DNA of 64,000 nucleotides from Nectonema munidae (taxonomy: Eukaryota > Nematomorpha > Nectonematoida > Nectonematidae): contig JAUIRK010000168.1 of the NCBI GenBank assembly GCA_030549495.1, forward strand, positions 682,001-746,000. Direction: 5' to 3'. A program made the translations under genes and the position numbers. Below, piece by piece: positions 48,001 to 53,384 of the stretch (position 1 is the first letter of the stretch; each line of letters begins with the position of its first letter). The notes beneath the pieces were generated by a model. That model saw only the letters and a program-made list of their open reading frames with translations, was not told where the DNA came from and did not search any database.

Positions 48001-51000
48001 TTGTCAATTTGGTGTTAAAGCAGATATTTTATTTAAATTCCACAAACCGCTTAACTGAATTAGTATAAAAATATTTAAAAGAGCATTTTATTAGATATAT
48101 TTCTCATCAATCAAAAGTTTGATTGAAATTTTCTAAAAAGTAGCAATGATTATTGAAAAAATTAAACATATAAAGTGTTATGCGTTCAAAAATGTATATA
48201 ATTATAAATTTTCAAGGTAGTATCTAATATTAACCCTAATTTATAAGGTTAACTACAGATAATCTCAATATTTTGTTGAAAAATGTTAATTTTTTATTTT
48301 AATTGACAGTTTTGGACATGAGAAGATCATTCGACTACCATGGAAGGGGTATTAAAAGATGCAGCTAACAATTTTAGGAAAAGACACAAAATTTAAAGGG
48401 ATATATTTCATCCAATTTTGTATTATTAATTTTTTAATGAATGCAATTTTTCAAGTATGCTCAAAATGGGTATATATATGTGTAAAAACACTTTATATAA
48501 TTATTTTCACTAATGGGGTTAAGACCATTTTATATTTCTTCAGAGTAAAAGTTTTGCGAATGTTTTTCTTGTTTAGAAGTATCCTTTTTTTTGCAATTGA
48601 CTCTGAATACTCAACAGCTCATGAAACACTTACTGAAGAAAATCAACGCGGGGAAATTTGGTTTTTTTATTCAAACTTCGGAGAATCAATTTTTATCAAA
48701 CTTAAAAGTTTTCTAATTGGTCCATTTTTTGCTGTTATTTGTGGCTCCTTATATGGAATTAGTTTTACGCCTTCTATCTATGTCAGAGAAATGTACAAAG
48801 ATTCCGATAAAAGAAGTGTTTTTAAAATTATTTTTACCACGTTATTATTGAATAATCAAAAAATTAGGCCATGACACTAAATAATATTTAATATTTTAAA
48901 TGCTCTGTTTATCGCCATTAATTGGTCTTTACGATTTTTTTTGCACAATTCCTCTTTTTTTTAAGAATTTACTATTTATAACTGTTATTGTATGTCCAAA
49001 AAATGGTTTAATACAGTCATGATTAACACTATAAGGACCAACTTTGGCATTTGAACTCATTTTAAATCTATATCTTTTTAATTTGGTGTTTTATAAGCTT
49101 ATTAAATATTAAACTTTTCAGACTTCTAATATCTGTATACAATAATAGTATTCGTCTTATTTTTTTGAACTTTTTTATATCAAATTTGCTTCAAATTTTC
49201 ATTTTAAATATTTTCTTCCTTTGCTTCTTTTTCTTCAATTTTATGTAAAATAATTCTTTCTGGTCGTTCTAGTGTTAACAAGAATAATTTAAATAAATTT
49301 TTAGTGATTTTACTCCTAACTTATGAATAACAACAACGTTTAAAATAAAGGGAACACAAAACTAAAAGCTTTACAGTTTTAAATAAGGGAATGTTCTTAA
49401 AATTATAATTAAGCTTTCCTCTCCACATACCTTCCGCCCTAAAACTCTTTCTCTCTCTCTTAGGGGCTTCAAAAAGCTCCTAGTGTGCACTATTTGCCAT
49501 AGGCTTTAATTCATTCTAGACGAACAACTCATTATCAGCCATATAAATCGAGATTTGAAAAAACACATTTTACAATTTTCGTTGATTCTTAGTTAAAAAC
49601 ATATTTTTTTACACTAATTAAAATGAAAAATCCAGAATCCTTACTCCTGTATCTAGGCGGGTGCTGATCTAGAAAGAAATTTAACTTGGGACGATTGTAT
49701 AACATATTTTCTGAAATAAATTTCTTCTGAATATTTAATATACGAACGCATTGAGAATGAATGCCTAGTTAGAGTATTACTCGTTTTACACAAATAATAT
49801 CTACCCATTATTATCTTACAGATTCTGAGAGAAAAGCAATGTAAACTTTATTGAATAATATGATGAAAATTGTGTGGGAGAGGGGTAAGAATATACTAGG
49901 TATTAGACTTTTGAGGGATAGGTCTATCGGTTAATCTCGCTTTCTAAATTCGGCACTGTATCCATAATATATTAATTAAAATTTAAAAAATATGAATAGT
50001 TTGGCTAAAGAGCGAAATTGGGTGTGACTATTTGTCAATTTTTTATTATTTAACCTGCTTTCATTTTAAATTTAGGTCTTTCCTACATCTTTCCACACTT
50101 TTCTGGTGTTTATGTTACATCAACACTGAGCTTCATTTTCTATTGCGCAATTAAACGAAACAATCCGATCATTAGCGGCAGCCTGATTCTCCCTGCCATG
50201 TTTGCGGGCTTTTTATGGGCGTCTGCAACCATATGTTGGTTTGTTGCAAACGAAATCCTATCTCAAGCAATTAGTTTTCCAATTATTGCAAGTCTACCTC
50301 CTCTCCTTTCTTCCATTATTGGAATTTTATGGTTTTCCGAAATTAGAGTCATTTTATTTTGTTATACTTCTTTAATATCTTTACTTTTTTAATCTTTATC
50401 TTATTATTAATATAGAAAAATATTTTTGTTTTAATTGGTTAGTTCAGTAATTCAATCTCCTTCGATTGATGACCTCCTTTCAACTTTCTCATAAGTTTTG
50501 CAACTCCTCGAGGAAACGAGATTAAATTCTTGATATTATCATTTCTTTGAGTAATACTAAGCATGTCTTATTTTGTACCTCGAGTAAAATCGATGTAATA
50601 AATAAATAAAAATGAATAAAAAAAAGTTTATATATATACGCCACTTTTCGCACAGAAACACTTCTCTACCTAATGCTTTGCTGCTTAAAATAAATTTTCG
50701 TTTATAAGCATAACATAGCATGAAATTTTATGAATAAGTATTTCTCTCAATAAAAACATTATTTTCTTAGTAAAAATTACTATCTCAAATTTATAATCGT
50801 TATTTTCAAATAATGGAAGTTTAATTTTTAAACGTCAACTTGTCACCAAAAAGTTTGTCGGCGGATGGCCTAGTGGTATCCAGCTATGGTCTCCAGCTAT
50901 GGGAGATTATTCTTCCCTATGGATACCGAAAACTAAAAAAACCTTAACTGATTTCTCAAAAGAGGGACAATACAAAACATTCATAAAAATCAGTTATTTT

Positions 51001-52421
51001 TACAAATTTACAAAAGAGTGAAAAAAATACCGAAATTCATAGGAGTGACAAATCAAAAGAGTTACATGCCAAAAAATATTTGAAAATGTTTAATAGAAAA
51101 CTTCTTCAATAACGCTAACATTAACTAACTAAGTGAAAAACTACGTAACTAACTTGCTCACTAACTAACAGGATAACTACCAAATTGACTACCTAACTAA
51201 CTTTATAACTAAATAATCCACTAACTAGCAAACTGAAAAACTATCTAACCAATAACTGACTAAATAACTAATCAAAAGAACAAACTATTTAACCAACTAA
51301 TTAACCTACTAATTCACTAATTAACTAAACCAATTAACTAACTATTGAACAAACTAACTAATCTTTGATTACTATTTTATTATGTCACTTATTTGAGCAC
51401 TATTTAAAGAGCGACAAATTTTCTGACTCTTTTGATGGTAACCCATCTTAATACACGCTTGTTTGTATACGTTAATAGCAAAGATTCTAACTTGATTGAT
51501 GCCAGCTTGTTTTAGTGTAAAGGCTATGCAAATAAGTATTTGTATTTAAACTAAAAAACAATAAAAGAAAAAACCTGCTCCTTACATAATGTAGCATTAC
51601 TTTAAAAAAATATGAACTCTTATCCGAAATAAACAAACGCTACTTGCTTGTCATAACTCAATTCAATATAATATACGTTAGAGAACTGAAAAAGTAAAAT
51701 ATAAGTGAAGTAATTTGACAATGTGTTAATCTATTAATTAAAAATCAAGTCAAAACTAGTGATAGATTGAAAATTAACTTTGAAAGGAAGTGAAGTAAAG
51801 TAACGAAAGTTCATCATTCCGTTAACGATTTTTGAGTATAACTTTAAAGTTTACAATATTTTTTAAATGTTAATTTATTCGTTTATGCCATCTTTGGTTT
51901 TATAATATATTTAATTTTCTTTATAAAAATAAGTTAATAAATTTAACCCATTTTTATAAACTGAAATGTCATAAATTTCCTAAATCTTGATTTTTTAGAA
52001 TAACTTAAAATTAATTCTTAATATTTTAATTGAAAAATAATTTTATAAAAAAATACGTTTTATTCATTATTATTATAAGTTCAAAAAACAATGATTTTTT
52101 TTATTTTTCAATATCACATCCGAGGAAAGAATATTCTTCGCTAAATGGATAGATGATAGGTATTTCCACGATTTTTTTATCTTTCGTTCTAAATATTTTA
52201 AAATAATGAAATTATATTTAATTTATTTTAATGAATACAAGATTTCGGGTAATTTTTGGTAAAAAGTAACACCATAAAACGCAATCCTTTATAATAATTG
52301 TTAATGCTATTTTATTTCATACATCTCCATCATTATTTAGGGAAGAGAAAATCTAATTAAACTCGGTTCAGCAATTTCGTTTTCTTTGTGTGGAGCAGTT
52401 TTAGCAGGTTTATCAAAATGA
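8918..52421 (+). CDS. TMEM144: TMEM144-family membrane transporter, six exons (whole gene)
   Basis: Joining exons 8918-9017, 14477-14599, 38850-38949, 48544-48815, 50076-50347 and 52341-52421 gives 948 nt: 315 codons plus stop, against 345 residues in the human protein. Phases at the five junctions are 1, 1, 2, 1 and 0 and all match; every intron is GT...AG. The product belongs to the TMEM144 (CEO, formerly DUF1632) family of the drug/metabolite transporter superfamily, about ten membrane helices, annotated as putative carbohydrate transporters. Diagnostic blocks run in order: AKKFDTGDG, PKFYPLAMLGGFFW, the IGLSRGMSIW region, FPHFSGVYVTST, CWFVANEILSQAISFPII and a final LAGLSK. Compared with the family, the GSNFVPVKK block is altered (GTNLLVAKK) and the segment joining exons 3 and 4 is short. 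No stop interrupts the frame, so I think it is functional. A non-coding 5' exon would not be visible to me. Confidence 0.85.
9058..9320 (+). repeat. Degenerate tandem repeat, ~60-bp unit, about four copies
   Basis: The phrases ACACTCT, CAAAAGTYTYAACTTGTCTT and TTGGCCCATATTAAAACTT recur about every 60 bases, four times with decay. It starts about 40 bp after the exon 1 donor, inside host intron 1. Confidence 0.65.
10378..10735 (+). repeat. Tandem duplication of the piggyBac terminal sequence (~180 bp x 2)
   Basis: The terminal block CGCAGGACGGAGTGGGAGTT plus about 160 following bases occurs at 10380-10558 and again at 10559-10735, over 90% alike by eye. The element thus carries two copies of one end in the same orientation. 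Confidence 0.85.
10900..12045 (-). pseudogene. piggyBac transposase, catalytic and C-terminal part
   Basis: 381 codons carrying the DDE_Tnp_1_7 core. The three catalytic aspartates are visible at D50 (TIDEQLVKYRGR), D128 (GVYVDRFF) and D237 (KGDVDTFNRM). The C-terminus is a cysteine-rich finger (KCQKCSRSICKNH ... CPEC), typical of piggyBac proteins, thought to bind the element's ends. A cut-and-paste enzyme of the nucleus. The frame before it (12011-12226) ends while this one opens, a one-step frame change around 12045. The protein is therefore broken once unless the shift is programmed. Otherwise this copy is remarkably open and probably young. Confidence 0.8.
12011..12732 (-). CDS. piggyBac transposase, N-terminal part with a 47-bp intron
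   Basis: The block 12275-12732 encodes an acidic, serine-rich N-terminus (SSSESDSEREGDDLIAPD). The block 12011-12227 encodes the first part of the transposase domain (LAYFGCIFHIGQSKNQQIDL). Between them lies a spliceosomal intron at 12228-12274: CAG|GTAACT, a T-rich tract, then TTTTTTTAG. Splicing keeps the frame across a split serine codon. An ATG at 12732 opens the frame, though a later ATG at 12630 (MSSTNSDSES) starts directly with the acidic segment and looks more like a piggyBac N-terminus. The ending at 12011 reflects the frame change into the next block. Confidence 0.65.
14477..14599 (+). CDS. TMEM144: TMEM144-like exon 2
   Basis: Acceptor GATAG|GT at 14476/14477, donor ATAG|GTATTC at 14599/14600. 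The exon completes the glycine of DTGDG. It then reads FFFIWLYSS, a membrane helix, and PKFYPLAMLGGFFWCI, the strongest family match in the gene. A longer open reading frame in another frame over the same bases (from 14490) is a shadow. Confidence 0.9.
15200..17062. repeat. Intron 2 spacer with a diverged direct repeat
   Basis: No gene seen. Around 16043-16095 and 16222-16275, a phrase of about 50 bases recurs (a T-rich stretch, then GACRCGTTCATGCCGRATCA), about 180 bases apart. This suggests an old tandem duplication. Confidence 0.4.
17691..21392 (-). mobile_element. Inner layer: hAT transposon with intact ends
   Basis: 3,702 bp bounded by the perfect 8-bp duplication AGTGACAC at 17683-17690 and 21393-21400. 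Terminal inverted repeat CAGGGCCGGT, followed by a GC-rich subterminal stretch (GGGGCCC) at both ends. It inserted into the Tigger-like element. Its transposase gene lies on the - strand at 17722-20317. Confidence 0.9.
17722..20317 (-). pseudogene. hAT transposase, ZMYM1/TTF-finger type, three open blocks
   Basis: Reading from 20317 (ATG, MTSTSRNRDKGRKYL): block 1 (19466-20317) holds a nuclear-looking basic N-terminus and a TTF-type zinc finger (YCFYCKLFV ... HEKSKNH). Block 2 (18702-19457) holds the RNase H-like core with D in IILDCTPDISH and D in GQGYDNGSNMKG. Block 3 (17722-18462) holds the hAT dimerisation region with E in SVASGERGFSKLKLIKTYL. About three breaks separate them: a frame change near 19480, a stop where NTRW is expected at 18702, then a frame change near 18460. 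Sequence between the blocks still reads as transposase in other frames, so the copy is young. The zinc finger binds the ends; the core performs cut-and-paste. Confidence 0.85.
22440..22814 (+). pseudogene. piggyBac transposase N-terminal fragment
   Basis: An open run ending at 22814 reads NWAPVKTPPEVFFRKNVGNH, then FGEIIHHILFWTNENVKNKS. The pattern W-x-P ... FF ... i-x2-ilxxTN resembles the start of the piggyBac DDE domain. No catalytic residues remain. The orientation is opposite to that of the piggyBac tail at 23384, so it is a separate fragment. Family call moderate. Confidence 0.4.
23384..24290 (-). pseudogene. piggyBac transposase remnant, second subfamily
   Basis: Upstream part 24087-24269 reads KPSDVVKRSSPIYNTGRNIT then GNCFTDF. 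This matches the family block VKRL-x-PIxxTGRNxTxDNWFT with the catalytic D changed to G. Downstream 23384-23827 reads MCESYNGARNTKRWPMIIF and ends in a cysteine finger (YCSICKVHLCLEH ... CETC). The linking region around 23830-23900 still shows CVDVVNKM, where the third aspartate lies. It belongs to the classical piggyBac lineage, distinct from the five KPG-Y-G-type copies in this window. Confidence 0.7.
24370..25060 (-). pseudogene. Second OTU-MULE remnant spanning the OTU/transposase junction
   Basis: Paralogous to 3762-6236. The open run 24729-25001 reads SNFLLFGEKIVYMRKFIKN, then CYEKIETQPKLEEVIVLQRY, then YKRRVSYLKNK. This lines up with the C-terminus of the OTU protein followed directly by the start of the transposase, with no stop between. 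Further on, 24590-24720 reads YIGSYPQLMNAKVRTPIKTI, matching the next transposase segment; 24375-24578 is a weaker continuation. The protease core and the catalytic acids are lost. Confidence 0.65.
25312..25400. repeat. Solo left end of the GGGTGTGA repeat family
   Basis: CGGGTGTAACTTTTTACTAG at 25312 resembles the ends at 17071 and, inverted, 21998 and 29690. The 8 bases outside it (CTAGTGGA) do not match those outside 29690 (CACATAAT), so I do not pair the two. Confidence 0.4.
26003..27229 (+). pseudogene. LINE ORF1 protein with PHD-like finger, RRM-like segment and zinc knuckle
   Basis: In order: a PHD-like zinc finger (VCKACLRDVS ... CILCDNWLCYLCVG ... YVCTSCLDKK), a short coiled linker (LDDLLNKVNNLENN), a SYADVVKK segment starting an RRM-like nucleic-acid-binding region (about 26400-26930), and a cysteine/histidine knuckle region (CRYCSKNH ... 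CATCKFFC ... DHSAFDFACPS). Such ORF1 proteins bind the LINE RNA; PHD-bearing ORF1s occur in CR1-type elements. Two frame changes are visible, one in an A8 run near 26400 and one near 26950. The protein is otherwise open to the stop at 27229. A serine-rich tail (SSSSNTSLLTLSDAI) ends it. Confidence 0.7.
26003..27410 (+). mobile_element. LINE copy carrying only ORF1 and a 3' end with (ACTT)n tail
   Basis: ORF1 starts at the ATG at 26003. It runs in three frame-shifted blocks (26003-26422, ~26395-26996, ~26940-27229). The 3' untranslated part ends in four to five copies of ACTT near 27390-27410. No endonuclease or reverse transcriptase lies between ORF1 and the tail, so the copy is internally deleted or is a half-LINE. 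A 5' target duplication could not be identified. Confidence 0.7.
27430..29480. other. Intron 2 spacer, no supported gene
   Basis: Several short open runs (27433-27651, 28277-28564 and shadows) show no recognisable motif. From about 28950 to 29480, a loose run of TTTTGGTRAATTT-like phrases gives a quasi-periodic texture that leads into the tandem repeat that follows. Confidence 0.5.
29487..29690 (+). repeat. Two ~90-bp tandem repeats ending in the GTCACACCCG terminus
   Basis: Units start AAAGTCAWAATC and contain CAGCATATAKWGTGKNGCATG followed by AAAATCATTGA and TTTTGGTAAATTTCTT, then GATTTCGGTGG. They occur at about 29487-29575 and 29576-29665. The block ends with TTTCGGTAAAAAGTCACACC at 29671-29690, the inverted form of the GGGTGTGA end seen at 17071 and 25312. 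Confidence 0.55.
29767..30960 (-). mobile_element. piggyBac element 2, 5'-truncated
   Basis: The 3' end is textbook piggyBac: TTAA at 29763-29766 followed by CCCTCGCTTGACGGAC. The coding remnant lies on the - strand at 30002-30955. Upstream of it, at about 30950-30990, sequence resembling a subterminal region (CCGTAAAACTCCCA) follows directly, so the 5' half of the gene has been deleted. Confidence 0.65.
30002..30955 (-). pseudogene. piggyBac transposase remnant 2
   Basis: From about 30955 downward: HPKKPGHYGVKFYHLND, then IQKGSGLYTDRFFTSHELL with the second catalytic D, then GTVMANRRFLPFIFRPP, SYKPNRKWTHAVFSNYLD and a cysteine-rich end (CYCCKLKRKKASKKCEN). Paralogous to piggyBac copy 1. The first catalytic aspartate is in the deleted 5' part. 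At least one stop (near 30692) and a frame change near 30450 break it. Confidence 0.7.
31204..31396. mobile_element. 193-bp hAT-like MITE
   Basis: The ends CAGCGTTTTTCAAACT (31204) and AGTTTGAAAAACGCTT (31381-31396) are inverted at 15 of 16 bases. The interior has CACGCCCC and CGCGACCC phrases common in Charlie-like MITEs. No matching 8-bp flanks were found. Confidence 0.6.
31620..33300 (+). pseudogene. piggyBac transposase remnant 3, internally deleted and interrupted
   Basis: The N-terminal part (31620-31960) reads DSLVAPDGTIFQWEPLSSTY, matching the acidic N-terminus of the other copies (LIAPD ... WEP). About 740 bases of unrelated sequence follow (31960-32690). Coding resumes after TTTTGTAG at 32690 with FSICDLFAYFSTLFFIGQAK (from about 32737), then RFDVRRERNLNNKLSPIR (from ~32903) and TINEQLIKFRGKSS with the first catalytic position (N-E rather than D-E) and KPGHYGIKCYHCND. 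It then jumps near 33170 to the cysteine finger (MCSKCNKSVCKSH), so the middle third of the protein is deleted. The AG at 32688-32690 sits where copy 1 has its intron acceptor. Confidence 0.7.
31992..32540. repeat. Possible short insertion inside piggyBac copy 3
   Basis: ATTAGGGATGTA occurs at about 31993 and again at about 32090, and CCCTAATGA, its partial inverse, lies near 32528. It may be a MITE sitting in the former intron of copy 3. The boundaries are uncertain. Confidence 0.3.
33514..33870 (-). pseudogene. piggyBac transposase fragment 4
   Basis: On the - strand, 33870-33780 reads FQISHLLAYFSAFISK. Then 33771-33514 reads VLTKKERDPLDKISAIRKLH and TFRGGCSIKIYDPK, equivalent to the start of the catalytic domain in copy 1. 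The aspartate of the TIDEQ block is gone (AIVTFRGG), and everything after it is missing. Confidence 0.65.
33900..34655. other. Spacer, no gene recognised
   Basis: AT-rich intron 2 sequence. A short CTAACCTAAACCCTAGACC phrase near 34139 looks telomere-like but is too short to mean anything. Confidence 0.5.
34660..36000 (-). pseudogene. hAT transposase remnant (second hAT family)
   Basis: The left end CAGGGCAAAC at 34660 may be a hAT terminus; no right end was found. Block 35304-35993 reads the central domain (LFLMVDETIITNCVFLNVIT with a first acid in VDET; LLLITDAVRYNTAAAKNLK with the second D; VTCISHLLHNCALKI). The frame then changes, and about 35150-35330 reads PIITRWGSWLEATLYYSKN. Block 34790-35020 holds the dimerisation motif (NCPASSCEVERSFSKLRKLF). 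At least three breaks. The N-terminal zinc finger is absent. The protein differs clearly from the hAT at 17.7-20.3 kb. Confidence 0.7.
36281..38100 (-). pseudogene. piggyBac transposase remnant 5, almost full length
   Basis: Reading down from 38100: a serine/glutamate-rich N-terminus (SSSSEESEVYTSTSESNAS), GHALIAPDGTQYFGEP, SDILAYFRCLIFLRQAK near 37530, RNPLDRISAVRYIHDNF, AVTIDEQLVKFRGGCSLK with the first D, KSGHYGIKIYHLND, then 36759-37082 with GCGIFLDRFLTSHALA (second D) and 36544-36744 with HKSGVDCFNQM (third D) and SSYKPSRRWTVAVFSNYLDI. The cysteine-rich tail (KCSKCRKFMCKKH) ends at 36281. All three catalytic aspartates survive, but five or more frame changes or stops break it. Confidence 0.75.
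38674..38687 (-). repeat. Terminal repeat of piggyBac copy 5
   Basis: GGTCCTGCGAAGG here is the inverted form of CCTTCGCAGGAC, the terminus of copy 1, and lies upstream of the copy 5 gene. The other end of copy 5 was not found near 36.0-36.2 kb. Confidence 0.6.
38850..38949 (+). CDS. TMEM144: TMEM144-like exon 3
   Basis: Acceptor CTTTTTTAG|G at 38849/38850, donor AAG|GTTTTC at 38949/38950. It reads AFFVCSIIRMIGLSRGMSIW and then FNVIIGWIIG. These match the family segment around the third helix (IKxIGLGLGxxIW ... GWxSGRF). It sits 163 bp after the terminal repeat of piggyBac copy 5. Confidence 0.85.
38970..40625. other. Intron 3 spacer, no supported gene
   Basis: AT-rich with no recognisable coding or repeat structure. 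A GC-richer phrase near 39473 (CAATGGCGTGCGTTGG) looks like a transposon end but has no partner. Confidence 0.5.
40630..40745 (+). repeat. Dispersed repeat R, copy 1
   Basis: About 110 bp starting ATATAAAGTTTTTTACACAT and containing TTTTCAAGTATGCTGAG and AATGAAAATCAGTCAAAC. It recurs at 43096-43200 in direct orientation and, in part, inverted at 48447-48500; a truncated start lies at 40778-40805. Confidence 0.6.
40806..41340 (-). pseudogene. hAT dimerisation-domain remnant
   Basis: On the - strand, about 41095-40985 reads KYLNIPTSNSRSEGLFSSGS followed by NIVNSKRSSLNSEKVEE, the C-terminal hATC motif. A GC-rich end (CAGAGCCCAGCAGAG, then CCCCGCGGGGAACGGGGATT) at 40807-40875 looks like a hAT terminus. 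The catalytic part is lost or unreadable. Confidence 0.6.
41941..43095 (-). mobile_element. Tigger/pogo-like element, 5'-truncated
   Basis: TA followed by CAGTGAAAACCAGTTATAAG at 41943 is a pogo/Tigger-type 3' end. The transposase lies on the - strand in two pieces, 42535-43095 and about 42070-42290. The gene stops abruptly at 43095, where repeat R begins, so the 5' half has been lost. Confidence 0.65.
42535..43131 (-). pseudogene. pogo/Tigger transposase (DDE_1), C-terminal half
   Basis: Reading from about 43095: KAWVNSQLLIKWIDAVFP, then GKCIVWDSCRAHISKLI with the second catalytic D, then VIPGGCTAYLQAGDIGVFRE with the third D. The first catalytic block is missing through truncation; the first ~15 residues of the open frame come from repeat R and are not transposase. 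After a gap at 42300-42535, a further piece on the same strand (42070-42290) reads EARRALEKLHLFCSHRE and IEDYF, the C-terminal tail of Jerky/Tigger-type proteins. Domesticated relatives in animals (JRK, TIGD) are full length, so this is a transposon fossil rather than a host gene. Confidence 0.75.
43096..43200 (+). repeat. Dispersed repeat R, copy 2
   Basis: Direct copy of 40630-40745: TTTTTTACACATATATACTA followed by TTTTCAAGTATGCCCAATTT. The octamer CATATATG lies at 43097-43104 and also at 40798-40805. That could be a target duplication around everything in between, or chance in AT-rich DNA. Confidence 0.5.
44141..45200 (+). pseudogene. LINE ORF1 remnant with PHD-like finger and zinc knuckle
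   Basis: MATKSINCDHSWSCNLCLKK begins a PHD-like finger (CNLC ... YECKNWFCLQ ... MRWLCKRC), as in the ORF1 at 26.0 kb. A lysine-rich coiled stretch follows (44311-44535; SYVEALNYKK corresponds to SYADVVKK of the other copy), then degraded RRM-like sequence and a knuckle region near 44985-45060 (CSNFCSFGHTTSNCKNESVC). It is broken by at least five stops or frame changes, so it is older than the 26-kb copy. Confidence 0.6.
45223..47531 (+). pseudogene. LINE ORF2: endonuclease plus reverse transcriptase, internally deleted
   Basis: The apurinic-type endonuclease starts with IKLISLNVQSLKSKF, then ICLQETWLGEHDF and LVGDFNFNLL. About 100-200 residues usually separating GDFN from the pre-RT region are missing. 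The RT shows NYRPISLI near 46220, FIDLKKAFDSIP (46352-46648), GVTQGSVLGPLLFSIY, then LFADDISLIL with the catalytic DD in the frame 46593-47531. The thumb and C-terminal part (HLHYSVNSGH, LSLQKKTLRLMF) are readable to the stop at 47531. Three frame changes are seen, near 46170, 46340 and 46640. In life the protein nicks the target and reverse-transcribes its own RNA there. Confidence 0.8.
48447..48500 (-). repeat. Inverted partial copy of repeat R next to exon 4
   Basis: Read on the - strand it gives TATAAAGTGTTTTTACACAT and a TTTTGAGCATACTTG-like stretch, close to the first ~40 bp of repeat R at 40630 and 43096. It ends about 45 bp before the exon 4 acceptor. Confidence 0.45.
48544..48815 (+). 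CDS. TMEM144: TMEM144-like exon 4
   Basis: Acceptor ATTTCTTCAG|A at 48543/48544, donor AGAA|GTGTTT at 48815/48816. It holds a short hydrophobic run (MFFLFRSILFFAI), a hydrophilic loop (ENQRGEIWFF) and the helix LIGPFFAVICGSLYGISFTP followed by SIYVREMYKDS. These match the family's GxxxAVxSGxxYGxTFxP-IY block. A second in-phase acceptor at 48576/48577 would shorten the protein by 11 residues; I prefer the first because it keeps more of the fourth helix. Confidence 0.8.
48830..50070. other. Intron 4, no element recognised
   Basis: About 1.26 kb of AT-rich intron with a short CT run near 49447-49460. No coding signal or transposon end was found. Confidence 0.6.
50076..50347 (+). CDS. TMEM144: TMEM144-like exon 5
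   Basis: Acceptor AAATTTAG|GT at 50075/50076, donor ATTAGA|GTCATT at 50347/50348 (a weak but GT donor). It reads LSYIFPHFSGVYVTSTLSFI, then LPAMFAGFLWASATICWFVA, then ISFPIIASLPPLL and WFSEIR. The blocks HFSG, SGxLWAxATxCWF and SFPII are the most conserved part of the family. The exon covers about three membrane helices. Confidence 0.9.
50861..50935 (+). other. tRNA-like head, possible SINE remnant
   Basis: GGATGGCCTAGTGGTATCC resembles a 5' acceptor/D-arm with an A box (TGGCNNAGTGG). A matching B box is only weakly suggested (GATTATTCTTCCC). I see no full cloverleaf and no SINE tail. Confidence 0.3.
51112..51363 (+). repeat. Degenerate (CTAA)n tandem repeat
   Basis: About 250 bp dominated by CTAA/AACT units with interruptions, in host intron 5. 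A shorter similar run lies at 63043-63095. Confidence 0.8.
52262..52276. repeat. Possible solo end of the GGGTGTGA family
   Basis: TAAAAAGTAACACC preceded by AAGATTTCGGG resembles the inverted terminus at 29690. No partner was found in intron 5. Confidence 0.3.
52341..52421 (+). CDS. TMEM144: TMEM144-like exon 6 and stop
   Basis: Acceptor CATTATTTAG|G at 52340/52341. It reads GRENLIKLGSAISFSLCGAV and LAGLSK, then TGA. Joined to exon 5 it restores the family's EIxGRxN motif. The last helix and the LAGLSK/TAFSK-type ending are where family members finish. Confidence 0.9.
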   Translation, partial: GRENLIKLGSAISFSLCGAVLAGLSK

Positions 52422-52582
52422 AAGTCTATTTTTAAAGTTCCAATCAAAATCAGTTTCAAAATTGTATTTACACACCTTTTTTTATATTTAATTTTATTTA
52501 TACTCGCTTTTTAAATTATTGTTTTTATCGCTGCTGTTATTTTACCTCCAATCTTTTTATCCCTTCATGATTTTTTGCTTTA

Positions 52583-52588
52583 AATAAA
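52583..52588 (+). terminator. Candidate polyadenylation signal of the TMEM144-like gene
   Basis: AATAAA lies 162 bp after the stop codon and is followed by GT/T-rich sequence. Such hexamers are common by chance in AT-rich DNA, so this is tentative. Confidence 0.4.
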
Positions 52589-53384
52589 GTTTATATGGGA
52601 AAATGAAAAATTTTAATGGGTAAAAGTAAAGAATATTCATTCTGAAGGCTTTAAATGGTCCAACTCTTTTTCAGGGTTTCTTAACCTGAGGTTCTATAAC
52701 GCCATGAGATTCAAAAGATATCAAGCATGTTGACTTAAAATTATTTGAAAGACTTAAAACTTCTTTCTTTTTTGTATTGAATATATTACGGAGAGTAGTA
52801 TCACTATCTATAAAACTTTTTAACTATAAAAAATATATGGATGAATAAGTTATTTCCGATACAAATGCTTCTGTTATTAAACATATGAAATATATACCAT
52901 TTTCCCTTTTAATTCGTCCTTTTTCATTTTAAATTCGTCTTTTTTCAATTTGAATTGGCCTTTTTTATTTTAATTTATTTTCTTGTTTTTATTTGAAATT
53001 TGAAATAACGCGAAACAGGTTTGAAAGTAAGCTATTTATTATTGCCTACCAAACATCAAAACTTTTTCTTTCTATTCGTTACATATGTGTGTTAACAAAC
53101 AATATTACTATATAAATTGTTACCTCCATTACCTTTTTGCACTCCTATTTTATGTATAGCAGCATTGTCCATGATAAGCTAAGAATGAACTAAGTGCTAG
53201 AATAGCTAAAATAGATGTGCAAGTAAGATTTGTATTATTGCCTACCAAACACTCAAAAGAAATTTCTTCTCCCGTTTTTTACTAGAAGGAAGCATTTAAA
53301 TAAAAATTGACATAAAATTAGAAAACTATAAACTTTATGCTCAATTTAAAAAAAGATTTAACTCAAGTTTTTTTGACTATTTAT

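Noticed and set aside
50018-52276. GGGTGTGAC phrase at 50018 paired with the end near 52276
   Set aside because: Such an element would contain host exon 5 with good splice sites; the phrase at 50018 also lacks the rest of the terminal sequence.
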